DNA from: Papaver somniferum
Taxonomy: Eukaryota > Streptophyta > Magnoliopsida > Ranunculales > Papaveraceae
Length of the DNA stretch: 64,000 nucleotides
Direction: 5' to 3'
NCBI RefSeq assembly: GCF_003573695.1
Contig: NC_039362.1
Location: 198,936,585 to 199,000,584 of the forward strand
In this document: in pieces, positions 13,080 to 22,979 of the stretch
Numbering within the stretch: position 1 is the first letter of the stretch
Layout: the number at the start of each line of letters is the position of its first letter
Position numbers and translations under genes: made by a program
Notes under the pieces: generated by a model
The model's input: only the letters and a program-made list of their open reading frames with translations
Told to the model about the DNA's origin: nothing
Database searches by the model: none

Positions 13080-13460
13080 CTTTGACGATTATTTGATTTG
13101 AAACGTAAAAGATTAAGAAAATGAAACTAATAAAACAACATTGAACTTATGTTATATGGATTTTTCATCTTTATTTCACAAACACTCTGATTACTTAATA
13201 TCAAATGAAAAGATTAAGATAATAAAACTAAAAAAACAACAGAATCTAAGATTTTTTTCGTCTTTGAATAACAGGGTTTGATATTAGTTTAACAAACCCT
13301 AGCTATTTTCATTTTTATTTCACAAACGCTCTGATTACTTAATATCAAATGAAAAGATTAATATAATGAAACTAAAAAGCCAACAAAATCTAATTTTTTT
13401 TTTCGTCTTTGAATAACAGGGTTTGATATTAGTTTCACAAACCCTAGCTATTTGATGACA
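13080..13460. repeat. Short tandem repeat, inverted relative of the 23-25.8 kb array
   Basis: Units of about 160 bp repeat 'tttcacaaacNctctgattacttaatatcaaatgaaaagatta' and 'ttcgtctttgaataacagggtttgatattagttt'. The reverse complement of these phrases is found in every unit of the array at 23.6-25.6 kb. The two loci therefore hold the same family in opposite orientation, 10 kb apart. Confidence 0.8.
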
Positions 13461-14781
13461 ACTCCTTATTTTAGATTTGTTCTTAAAAAGAAAAAGAAAA
13501 AATAGAGAAGAGAAAGATTTGACGAGAACTCCATAAGAAACAAGAGGTTCAACAAAGAAAAAAAAAGAGAACAAAGAAGGGAGAACTGTAAAGTAGAGAA
13601 AAAATTACATTAGTATTGAGATTTGGATCGATAGCAGGACCTTCATTTTGATTTTCAAGATTTTTCATTTGAACTTTCACTTTACTTCTCTGTATATCTT
13701 TTCTCTCTCTATTTTCCTCTCATTGTCTTCCTTTTTATTTCTATCGACTCCTACTGCACTAGCCAATATTAGCTATTTATAAGATCAAAACTCTAAAACC
13801 CATTGCGGTATGTGTTAATTTTAAGGACCTGAAAAGACTAAAAATGAACTAACTCTTATTAGTCTTTTTATTCATTTTTGTTCCAACACCATCAAGATTA
13901 TTTTTTCCATGATAACAAATTTGTAGTGGCAAATTTTGTGCACTTAACGATTTTTTTTATTTTTAATGCATAAACTTATTTAATGCATGTAAAAATAACA
14001 ATCTGCATTTCCAGTTCAAAACAAATAAATAAATAAAACAAACTTTGTTGAAGAATACAAAAATAAGCACAAACAGAAAAGCTCTGCTTCGTCACTCTGA
14101 CATATGCATTTCAAATCCTCTCCATGCTCTCTAAATCTCAATTCCTGGAAATCAATTTTGCTAGTATCATCGAATCTATCCTTCTTCAAATTATCCTTAC
14201 TGGTGGCTACATCATCTACATTACTCACAATCATCTCAATACTATCTTTGTTCAAAAGTTTATCACAAACAAGCGCCATTATACCAAGTGCAAGTACAAG
14301 AAAAATCTTGACAAAGTCTAAAACAAAAGGAAACGGTTCATTAACTTTCACTCAAGAAATTTCATTACAATATTTCATCATCATTTTCCAAATCTTCTTT
14401 GAAACTGTTACATCAATACACCTGTTGGACAATCTAACAGTTGCATACTCAAAAAAAAACTGAACCTATTTCCCCACTTTCTAAACATCCATAAACAAAA
14501 ACTTCATTATTAAACTTCTAAGACTGACACTAACAACATAAATTTCCAAAACAACACCCAGAACATCACCTTCTATACATACCAACATCATAAACATCCT
14601 AAGAAAAAAATCCGACCGAAAAAATGAAAAGGAAACCAAAATACTTACCAGCATCTGCATCAAAAGAATAGTATGAGCAAGATCAATTATATGAAAAGTT
14701 GTTCTATAAAAAAGTTGTTGAACGTTTTCAAGATTTACTCTAAATCTGGAAATCTATATTTTCCTTATACTTGTGAAAAGA
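13461..14781. other. No confident gene; two short hydrophobic minus-strand frames
   Basis: A minus-strand frame at 14016-14351 (111 codons) starts with a hydrophobic segment (FVLDFVKIFLVLALGIMALV) followed by a charged middle and a second hydrophobic end. A 60-codon hydrophobic frame lies at 14481-14663. They lie downstream, on the same strand, of the broken acidic frame at 14782-15492 and could be parts of the same decayed gene. No family is recognised and they may be chance. Confidence 0.3.
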
Positions 14782-15492
14782 CTACCAAAATCCTTCTTCA
14801 TCAGTGTTCCACCCCTCGTCTTCATATCTTTCATTATCATCACTGTCAGATGGTGCTGGTGAAGTTTTAATGGAGGATGACGTCTTCTCACTGTTTTCAT
14901 CTTCCTCAGTCTCATCCTCTTCTGTATCGGCTACATGCATCTCTGCATCCATTCTCTAGGGCTCTCCTTCCTGCATGGTCCTTGCAAAAATCTTGGGATT
15001 GGAAAGTTCATACTCAAATCGGTTCCTTAATTTCCTCTCATGATATTCATCCATATTCTTCTTATCATCCGTAGCATCCGAATTAAGATTACTGGTATCA
15101 ACTTCTTCTACACCATACTCAAACCCATCAGAAGCCTCAGAATCGCTTTCCGTCGCACTACCATATTTTGGTTCCTTGGCATGCTTTTCATCCCATTCTT
15201 CATATTTTCGATATCGTCTTGCAATATATTTTGGCACTCATGCAGCGTACAGCTCTTTAATTTTCTGCTCCTCCCTTCTATAAACCCTTTCCTCTTTTTC
15301 TCTCTGGTGAAGTTTTTCACGAACCCGACGATCAATCTCTGACTGAACATCAATTCTCAATATTTGTAACTCTTCAGTGCTTAAGGATGATACTAGAAGC
15401 TTGGCTTGTGCATACTCAGGTGATACTGGTGGATCAATGGTATGTATCTCTTCGCTGTTGTTTGGTGTATTATGATCAGTTGAAGCAGCCAT
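14782..15492 (-). pseudogene. Acidic, charged protein frame with two in-frame stops
   Basis: One minus-strand frame runs 237 codons from ATG at 15492 to TAG at 14782, broken only by TGA (15238-15240) and TAG (about 14956-14958). The first third has a coiled-coil-like charged stretch (IDRRVREKLHQREKEERVYR). The middle is Tyr/Glu/Lys-rich (YIARRYRKYEEWDEKHAKEP). The end is an acidic Ser-rich tail (DSDDNERYEDEGWNTDEEGF). The frame continues without shift across both stops, so this was once a continuous coding sequence or exon. The family is not recognised; a retroelement accessory protein or a nuclear acidic protein are both possible. Confidence 0.6.
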
Positions 15493-15533
15493 TCCCTAAT
15501 TTCTTTCCTTCTTAGTTAAACCTTTCCCTTTCT

Positions 15534-17580
15534 GTGAAATGTTTGGAAGAAAATTACTTTTCCTATGATAATATCTTGATTAATCTTCCCCTTAAATACC
15601 CAAAGATGCCTATTAAATTCCATTTATGGCGTCTGGTTAAGCGTCATGTCAATTTTTTCACCACGCCTATTCAAAACCATGCGTCTTTTTTTCACCCTTC
15701 CTTTGATAATTACCCTATGCATACCTATTATCAACACCTAAACTTCAATATTACATTTACTCCCATTGGAACTGTTATTAAGGGATGCATTGGTAGGTCA
15801 CCAAATTTTGGAATCACTTTTTGGGGTCTAATTAAAATTTTGTGTTTTATGCAGATCACAAGAATGCAGCACCAGTTGAGAGGCACCATTGCAGTATGTG
15901 GCATGTCTGCTAGATGGGTTACTATCTCTACTATCAAATCCCTGTCACCTAGTAAACCTCAACAACAATTTCAAATCCATTTTCTACAATATAGATCTTC
16001 CCTCCATTTCTACCTTTACTTTTCTATAGACATTTCCACTACCGTTATCATGTTTGTTATTTTGTAGTATCAAACCTATACCCATCTAAAAAAAGACACA
16101 CTCATTAAACACTCACTAACCCCAAAATTACGTCAATCTTATGTACTCCCTTTCTCCACCCCAGGAAAAACTACAAATCATTATTGTGGTTGTCCTCACT
16201 TGGCTCAATTATCCCCAAACTCGCGTGAATGTCTCAAACCTGAAGATGCCCATAAATCGTGGATACGAAAGTGACATCTCTTATGATAATCTTTCTTCCC
16301 AACATAGTTCATGCATTACTAAAACTACTACCTTTCACCAAATTTCTCCTTAAAAGCTTTCAAATATTAGTCAACAGACTTCTCATTCCTTTTTTAAGGA
16401 TCAAATTTATAAACAAACAAAACCCTCTTGCCTCCTTTTTATCCTCATCATTTATGACCAATATCAATCCAATACCAAATAAGAGATTCCTTTCTCTTAA
16501 ACTGCATTTTATATTAGTCATCTGTAACACTGATCTTGAACCTACCACTCTCATAAATATCCAATTTCTCTTACCTGATGGATCTCTCCAAGACTACAAG
16601 ATAACTCTCAAAACTCAGACCAAGACATTCAAACCATTTCTACCCAAATGGCTGAGAAATTAACTCTACCATCCACTCTTGCTGAACCAGTGTTCATCGA
16701 CAAAAAAGTTGTTCTAGCTGAATCTGATAGTAATTGGAAATGGTATATGGTAGGATACCTATGCTATGAAACATTGGTTTATACCTCCTCAATCCGTTTC
16801 TACATTTGCAATAACAGGCCCTTAGCTCGACCTCCAACTTTCACTACGTTTAGTGGATTGAGAAACAAAGTTCTTAGTCTTTTCTTAGCTGAAGATGATT
16901 TCAACAGAATTCACTCTCAAAGACCTTGGATTGTTTGTGGTTATCTTATGGTATCAAAATTAGTTCCCGCTGAAGGATGGCCATCTAATCATCAGCTCTA
17001 CTTTGACGAAGAAATAATGTAGTTCATATTATGCAACATTCCAAACGAATGTACTGAATTTAAAGATATCCAGAAACTAACTTTAAAAATGGGTAAGCAC
17101 CGGTGCTCTCATTGAAGCTCAAGATCCTTTTGGTAAACATCCTATGAAGAAGAATATCAAAGTTTGTCTCAGAATTCCAGTACAAAAAGCTCTACCAGTA
17201 GGCATCCCCCTCTTTACCAGTGGTAGAACTCAACCTTTTCTGATTGAATGTAGATATGTCAAAGTTCCAAGATATTTCTGCACTTCCTGCCGATTCCTGG
17301 ATCATAAAGATCAAAACTGTCCAGCTTGGAAATTAAAACAGAAAAAAATAAAATAACTTGTAGCTTCAAGCAGCAAGTATGTTGTGCCGGCAGTTTCTAA
17401 GTTAATGATGTTGCACAACCAACGACTACCAAAGAAGTAAACACTTCCTCCATTGCTACTACTGATACTGTCTTGCAACAAATGGACACAGTTCCAAAAA
17501 CTCAAATTGAATCATCTGCATTCTCTATATGCAAAAAAGGAAAATCTAAGGATATTGATCATAGAATGGAAAATACTACC
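15534..17580 (+). pseudogene. LINE ORF1 remnant (DUF4283 plus CCHC knuckle)
   Basis: The readable core is 16648-17356. MAEKLTLPST starts a segment with WKWYMVGYLCYETL, GLRNKVLSLFLAEDDF and QRPWIVCGYL, the pattern of DUF4283 in plant LINE ORF1 proteins. An in-frame TAG (about 17020) and a frameshift near 17095 follow. Then comes FCTSCRFLDHKDQNC, a C-x2-C-x4-H-x4-C knuckle (zf-CCHC_4 type). Thr/Ser-rich linker coding continues to about 17580. ORF1 proteins bind element RNA. The endonuclease and reverse transcriptase ORF2 is absent; the copy stops where CACTA-like DNA starts. Upstream 15534-16640 holds C/T-rich partly open frames that may be the same element's 5' part. Confidence 0.75.
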
Positions 17581-17680
17581 CAATACACCAAATTTCCGGA
17601 ATCGTAACAGCAATTCGTAACGGCTTATGGTTCGTTACGAATTTCCCATTACAAATGTTTGTTACAACTTTCATGGAACT
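17581..17680 (+). mobile_element. CACTA-like terminus fragment
   Basis: CAATACACCAAATTTCCGGA closely matches the CACTACACCAAATTCTGGGA terminus at 19921. Both are followed by GTAAC/GTTAC subterminal motifs. The first bases have changed from CACTA to CAATA. No inverted partner end was found, so only a fragment is called. Confidence 0.6.
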
Positions 17681-18398
17681 AAGCCTGACACATTTCAACA
17701 CACATGACACAGTTCAACAGACATGTAAACTGATAGAACTAAACCTCATTAAAAACAAACAAGAGGCCACAACCAAGATCTATTGCCAATTGTAAAATAC
17801 TAGAGGTTTTAGACCCCGATCAGAAATAATCAACTCGATGGTAATTTTCATTATTGGTTAAACAATATGTCGATGTTGCATGTACTAGTGTTGCGGTCCA
17901 ACAAGTTTCATGGTGCATTGGGAAACCAAGGAGCTAAGTATAAACTTTTCAATGTTAAAAATCATAGACATCTTATCTAACAACCTTTTAGGTACTCTAT
18001 CAAAAGATTATACCAAAAGCACCCCTTCCTAACTCTTCCTTGGACCCATTAATGACTTCTTAAAGTTCTTCGTAAGTAGATGAACAGAGATATTGGATCT
18101 TGGAGCATTAGATTTTTGGTTTCTTTTACTCAATTTTTTGTTCATAAAGAAAATAAGAAAGGTTGTTGTTAAAAATATGAAACTGAGAAATACTGAGATG
18201 CTTAAAAGAAACGACAATATTAAAACTAATGTGGACCGATCTTTTTCATTCAAATATTGCATATGGATCCAGTTATCAGTGAAAGTTTCTAAGCACAAAA
18301 ATGACTAAGAAAAAAAGAAAACAAATGCAGAATTTGCTATCCGTTTTGTAAATTGATAGAGTATTAATATGCTTTAAAAGATTTCAGAATTCTCTTCC

Positions 18399-19028
18399 AT
18401 GACTGATTTAATAAAATCTGTAGAAGAAATTCTATTTAAACCTCCACCAGGTTTAAAATCCCTTGAAGTGTTTTCAGGGCTTGAAAAGAAGCTTGAGAGC
18501 TTATCTCTTGATGTTGAGTTATACCTCCAGAAAGAGCAAGAATCTCTTGACAGGCTAAATCAAGTTATGATGAATAATATTCATGTCGAGGTTGATATTG
18601 ATTTACTAATCAGTGAGAGAAATGCTCCTCCTCTACGTAATCCAATTAGTTGTGATAAACTAAGCGAATTACAAGAGGAGTTTAAATCTCAGTCATCTGA
18701 GTGTATCACCTCAAAGCATGAATTGATTCGTTGCTCAATTCCTGATACTTCTTATCAAGATAGTAGTATTGTCTTCTTTTATGAGGAATATAGGACGTCT
18801 ATTTTTATCAAAAGAGTTTCCCTTCGAAGTACTAAAAACTATCTACAGAAACTGTTTTTTATAAGTTGGAAAACAAGAAATCAGAAACACAAATCATTTT
18901 GGGTTCTCTTGAAGTTCTTTGATAGACTTATAAAAACAATTCCTTGGGTGTTTCTCAACAGTAAGATTCTTTCTTGGTGCCATGGTGAGCAAGACATTGT
19001 TCACCTCAAAACAACTTGTTTGTGTTGA
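18399..19028 (+). CDS. Unrecognised 209-residue reading frame
   Basis: An open frame from ATG 18399 to TGA 19028. The first 120 residues are charged and predicted to be largely helical (GLEKKLESLSLDVELYLQKE). The end is basic and aromatic (KSFWVLLKFFDRLIKTIPWV). Downstream, AAAAAG|GTATGT near 19145 looks like a splice donor, and upstream lies a pyrimidine-poor AT region. No family is recognised. It lies between two CACTA-like termini, so it may be transposon cargo or a gene remnant. Existence as a real gene is uncertain. Confidence 0.35.
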   Translation: MTDLIKSVEEILFKPPPGLKSLEVFSGLEKKLESLSLDVELYLQKEQESLDRLNQVMMNNIHVEVDIDLLISERNAPPLRNPISCDKLSELQEEFKSQSSECITSKHELIRCSIPDTSYQDSSIVFFYEEYRTSIFIKRVSLRSTKNYLQKLFFISWKTRNQKHKSFWVLLKFFDRLIKTIPWVFLNSKILSWCHGEQDIVHLKTTCLC

Positions 19029-19920
19029 AAATGCATCCTCATCAAGAAATGCCCTGCTATGTATACGGTGAGGGAAGCACAACAACTGGGGCGCACAAAT
19101 TATGTTCGGAAAGGATGTATAATTCAAATGGATTCTTCTAAAAAGGTATGTCTATAAACTTGAGCAAGTTTTATGTTTTTATTACTTGTTTGAGTACTTA
19201 TAATGATCCATGTACCTTGATTATCGTTCATTTCTACCTAACTTGATCTGTGTTTAAGGTTCTTCTATCTGTAGGTTTGAAAATAATAGTTCGGGATATT
19301 TGAACTTCATGGTAGACATACCAAGTATGCATAAAATCTTTTAAAATCAAAATCCAGGGGTTTAAGCTCGCAAACTTTGGCTCAAGTTCGCGGACTCGAA
19401 AATTCATGTGCAAACCCGTATGCATATTCTCCTGTAGACGTCGATATTCGGTAAGCTTGTTTTGGCCGTAATTTCTTCGTCCGAACTCGGAATGACCTCA
19501 TTCTTTTTGCATTCTCTTTATTTTTCTTCAAAATGGAGATGAGAAACCTTGAATTTGGATGAGTTAAGATTGGTATTTGTCCTGACTCTTGTTTTTGAGT
19601 ATTTTGCTCCGTTTCGTTGCACTTGTTCCACTTCTCTTGAACTTGGGCACTTGGATTATTGGAGTACTACTATTATAAGATCATTGTAGCTTTTATAAGA
19701 ATGTTTTTGGTGAATCACAAAGAAGGAAGTTCAAGAATGGGCTGCAGTACGCTTTATTATGGAATTCTTGAATGCTCACAATCATTTTATGTGAACTATG
19801 GTGCATGGTCGTTAGTAACTTTGTATGATCTTCTTTGTTAATAAAATCTTTTTATACGCCTTTGGTAGCTATTCTTCGTATAAATCCGGGCGAAAAAGAT
19901 TAATTCTACCCTCTAAGGAC
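19029..19920. other. No gene seen between the unknown frame and the CACTA terminus
   Basis: AT-rich DNA with no supported coding region. TTAATAAAATCTTTTTATACG near 19839 could be a polyadenylation region on the + strand. Confidence 0.4.
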
Positions 19921-20252
19921 CACTACACCAAATTCTGGGATCTGTAACAGAACTAAGACGTTACTAAAATGGGTTGTAACAGCTCCGCCCTGTTGCAAAA
20001 CGGGGAGTTATATTTTCTCGTAACGAATTTGTGGCCGTTACGAATATGGGTTGTAACGGCTCTCGTAACAGGTATGAACCGTTACGAATTTGCCATGTGG
20101 TAACAGCTACGGGTCGTTACGAATTCCTTTGTAACAGGAACATTGTAACGATGGTGAGCCGTTACTACGTGGCACTTTGTAACGGTTTGGAGACGTTACT
20201 TCTTGGCAAGTTGTAACAGCTTAGAGCCGTTACGAACTTTTTTGTAACAATA
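19921..20252 (+). mobile_element. CACTA transposon terminal region
   Basis: It begins CACTACACCAAATTCTGGGA, the CACTA signature, preceded by GAC. It then holds about a dozen GTAAC/GTTAC motifs in both orientations (gtaacggctcgttacgaa pattern) within 330 bp, as expected of CACTA subterminal transposase-binding repeats. The opposite inverted terminus was not found in the window, so the element is truncated or rearranged. Confidence 0.75.
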
Positions 20253-20335
20253 GAAAAATTACTGCTGGTCAACCTTGACCTGGTCAAAAATTAATCAATT
20301 TTGACCAGGTCAAGGATGACCAGCAGTAATTTTTC
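20253..20335. repeat. Near-perfect 37-bp inverted repeat (hairpin)
   Basis: Arms 20253-20289 and 20299-20335 are reverse complements with a single mismatch, separated by 9 bases. The arms contain CTGGTCA and TTGACCTGGTCAAAA. The structure immediately follows the CACTA subterminal repeats. Confidence 0.9.
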
Positions 20336-20647
20336 TGCCGGAAATAAGCCGAAATTCTAATTCAATACAATCATGACCACATTCAACAACAATTTCTTCA
20401 ATCTATGCAAAAGAACATTCATTCAATTCATAATCTTATAATCACATACAAAGAAACTGAACATATAACAAAGAAACTGAAATTTCTCTAAGTACCAAAT
20501 TTCTCTAAGAAACTTTCTACAGGAATACACGAAGGTTCCAAATTTCTAAGGGAACTAAAAATACAAACTTACTGCCTACAAAACTTGAATACATGGAACT
20601 TACAAAGCATGAAGCTCCTTTGTTCTACATCATTCAAATAACAACAG

Positions 20648-21141
20648 CTAGATGAAATTTACTTGGGAGAAACTGCGGTCATTGGCTTTTGCATAACGAG
20701 ATTCCTGCTTCAAGACCACCATATTGTCATGAGGACTGCCACTGCGTATGAGGTAAAAATGAGGAGAATTAGCATATAAATTGTTATAGATATTGAACAA
20801 TGGATTTAGGCCTGTGTTTACCTGCAAGTTACGGGAAATCCATCTAAGTCTCTGGTAATGGATCGACCATCATTATTGACTGGACTAACATGCTGATACA
20901 CATACAACCATATGAAAAATTAGGAATGAGTTTCATCCGGAATGAAAAACTGACTCAAAATACAAACATAAGAGACATCCACCTCAAATTTAATGCTGGT
21001 TGTGCTGCTCCAGTGGGAACTTGCAGGCTCATTGAGATCTACACCAGCAGAAAATCGGCGCAAGTTGATACCGCCACTTCTTGAACTTGAAAAGTTATCA
21101 ACTGGAAAACCATGGACCCCAATTTCTGGTGATATCGAATG
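20648..21141 (-). pseudogene. Three-exon 3' end of a cellular-type gene (DLNxxP motif)
   Basis: Exons 21141-20983 (159 nt), 20892-20822 (71 nt) and 20741-20648 (94 nt, ending TAG) join in one frame to 108 codons. Introns have GT...AG borders (GAG|GTGGAT; ATCAG|CATG; GCAG|GTAAAC; CGCAG|TGG). The first exon is preceded by CTCGCAG, a plausible acceptor, so more 5' exons once existed. The peptide is Ser/Gly-rich and contains VDLNEPA, which fits the plant EAR repression motif DLNxxP, so a nuclear protein is possible. No upstream exons were found. I read it as a gene fragment, possibly captured by the adjacent CACTA element. The family is not identified. Confidence 0.6.
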
Positions 21142-21294
21142 CTGCGAGGTACCAAAACTCAAATCAGATCGAAGTCATTGAGTAGTAGAGAAAAGAGAGC
21201 AATTTTCTAAGTTCAATTTCCGAAATCAATTGGTTAAGCTACATAAGACATGATACAAACTCAACTAAAAGATGTGAAGCACCCTGATAACAAA

Positions 21295-21609
21295 CACAAA
21301 ATTGGTTAAAAAGACCAAAATCAAGAATTCCTGGGTGAAATGGACAGTTAGATTTTGATACTGTTTAAATGGACAAAAATGTAAAAATAAGCAGGATGTA
21401 ACCAGTTTCATCGTGCCCATTTTCAAATATTTTTTCTTATTTTTAATTGATGTATCCAGTTTCATCCTTGCTATTTTTTAAATTTAAGCTGGGATGAAAC
21501 CAGTTTCATCCATAATATTTTTTTATTTTGGCCATTTCACCCAAACTATTTTTTACTCGTCCATTTGAACCATGATTTAAAAATATTTGGACAAATGACC
21601 CATTTTCCG
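21295..21609. mobile_element. Small MULE with palindromic GATGAAAC repeats
   Basis: A perfect 9-bp direct repeat GATAACAAA (21286-21294 and 21610-21618) flanks 315 bp. The left end CACAAAATTGGTTAAAAAGA matches the minus-strand end of the 3.3-kb element at 36323-39667 over about 85 bp. The right end reads inward as CGGAAAATGGG, like that element's other end (CAGAAAATGGG). Inside are three copies of the near-palindrome GGATGAAACCAGTTTCATCC. It is a miniature relative of the larger MULE. Confidence 0.85.
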
Positions 21610-21618
21610 GATAACAAA

Positions 21619-22689
21619 AGACTATTGTAAAAGCCATTCTGGCTGTGGCCTACGGTAAGCTTCCAATAAATTAGAATCATATAAACCTTTATAAGAATCA
21701 ACCAAGCAATAGTATAAAAATGACGAAGCAACTCAAATTCAAACAAATTGATTGACAAATTGGAATCAATTGATGCTTAAAATCAAGGACTGCATCAAAA
21801 TATATCATATCCCCATTACACCAACACATTTTGAACATAATGTCATCACGTAAACAAAATTAAAACACATCAATAAAGTTCATATAGTCAGCACCATCAG
21901 AGTTAATTCTCCATGTTCTAAAACTTTACAAGTATTTGAACTTCAAATATTCGAAACAAAGTCAAAAATTACCTTTGTTAAACTTTCTTTCTTCACTAAT
22001 CCATGTCTACAAGTTAAAACTTTTCCTACCTATAAGTCTTTTCTTCGAAAGTGATTGTCTATGGACTGAGTCGAGACAAAACAACTAATTGGTTCACACT
22101 TCGTGTGACCGTCTATGGATACGAGATCGAGATAATAAGTGTAAAACTAGTGTAGAATGGAGAAAACGAAGGGAAAAAAATTCACTGAGTTAACTCAATT
22201 TTCGCCCGAATCGCCGAGATCTATCGATGGTGGCTATATTATGGTCTCTTATTGACAAACATTCAATGAATATCATTTTCTCACAAATGGAAACTATGTA
22301 ATAGAGTCGAGTTGCACCCCAAACGCAGTTTTGAGAGTAGATTGCTTTTTTTTAACGTGCATTAAATAAGTTTATATTTTGATAAATCTAGCATCTAACC
22401 ACAAAGTATCATAAACTGATAATAAATTTTCTAGTTAATAGAACAAAATGTAGTCGGTGGTTTCAAGATCTAAAAGAAAAGACTATTAGCATACACTCAC
22501 AAAACTTGCGACTATAAATTTATTATTATCATGGAGAAACAAATATAAGACATGATGCCCTGGTAGTCTTGATACCTTGTTGCACAAAAGTGAATAGTAG
22601 GAATAGCATGGTATTGGTTATTTTAGTTGAGAAAACTATGCCCCTTCTTACTGGTCTAACACGGTGACTGTGATGGTGACGGTAACGAT
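21619..22689. other. Intergenic, no gene seen
   Basis: No supported reading frame. It contains one of two 125-bp direct repeats (22013-22140). At its right end is a GGTAAC/GGTGAC-rich simple stretch (22667-22707). Confidence 0.45.
22013..22140 (+). repeat. 125-bp direct repeat, left copy
   Basis: It shares 'gaaagtgattgtctatggactgagtcgagaca', 'ggttcaca' and 'gtctatgga...cgagatcgaga' with 26290-26420. The two copies bracket the tandem array, so they may mark an older duplication or the ends of an unrecognised element. Confidence 0.7.
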
Positions 22690-22928
22690 AGCGGTAACGG
22701 TAACAACTAAGGTATGATGTGTTTTAGGGTTTCGACTCTTTTTAGACCCTATATATGAGGAGGAATGTCTAATCACGAGTAAGAAAGTAGTGAGAGTATG
22801 CAATCGAGAGTAAAAACGTAGAGAGAGAGAAAGAAAGGAAGTAGAGAGAGAAAGAAAACAGTCTTGTCTAGCCTTCGACTCATTTCACCATGGCTGATCC
22901 ACTAGCTAATCCTAACATCAATACTCAG
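22690..22928 (+). promoter_or_regulatory. Possible promoter, 5' leader and tiny first exon
   Basis: CCCTATATATGAG (about 22748) resembles a TATA box. A GA-rich leader follows, then ATG at 22890 and 13 codons (MADPLANPNINTQ) ending CAG|GTATAC at 22928, a good splice donor. No downstream exon could be joined because tandem repeats follow. It may be the start of a gene or element broken by the array. Confidence 0.4.
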
Positions 22929-22979
22929 GTATACTTTTTTGTTATCATAGAAATAACTATATGTTGGTGATTTAATCTA

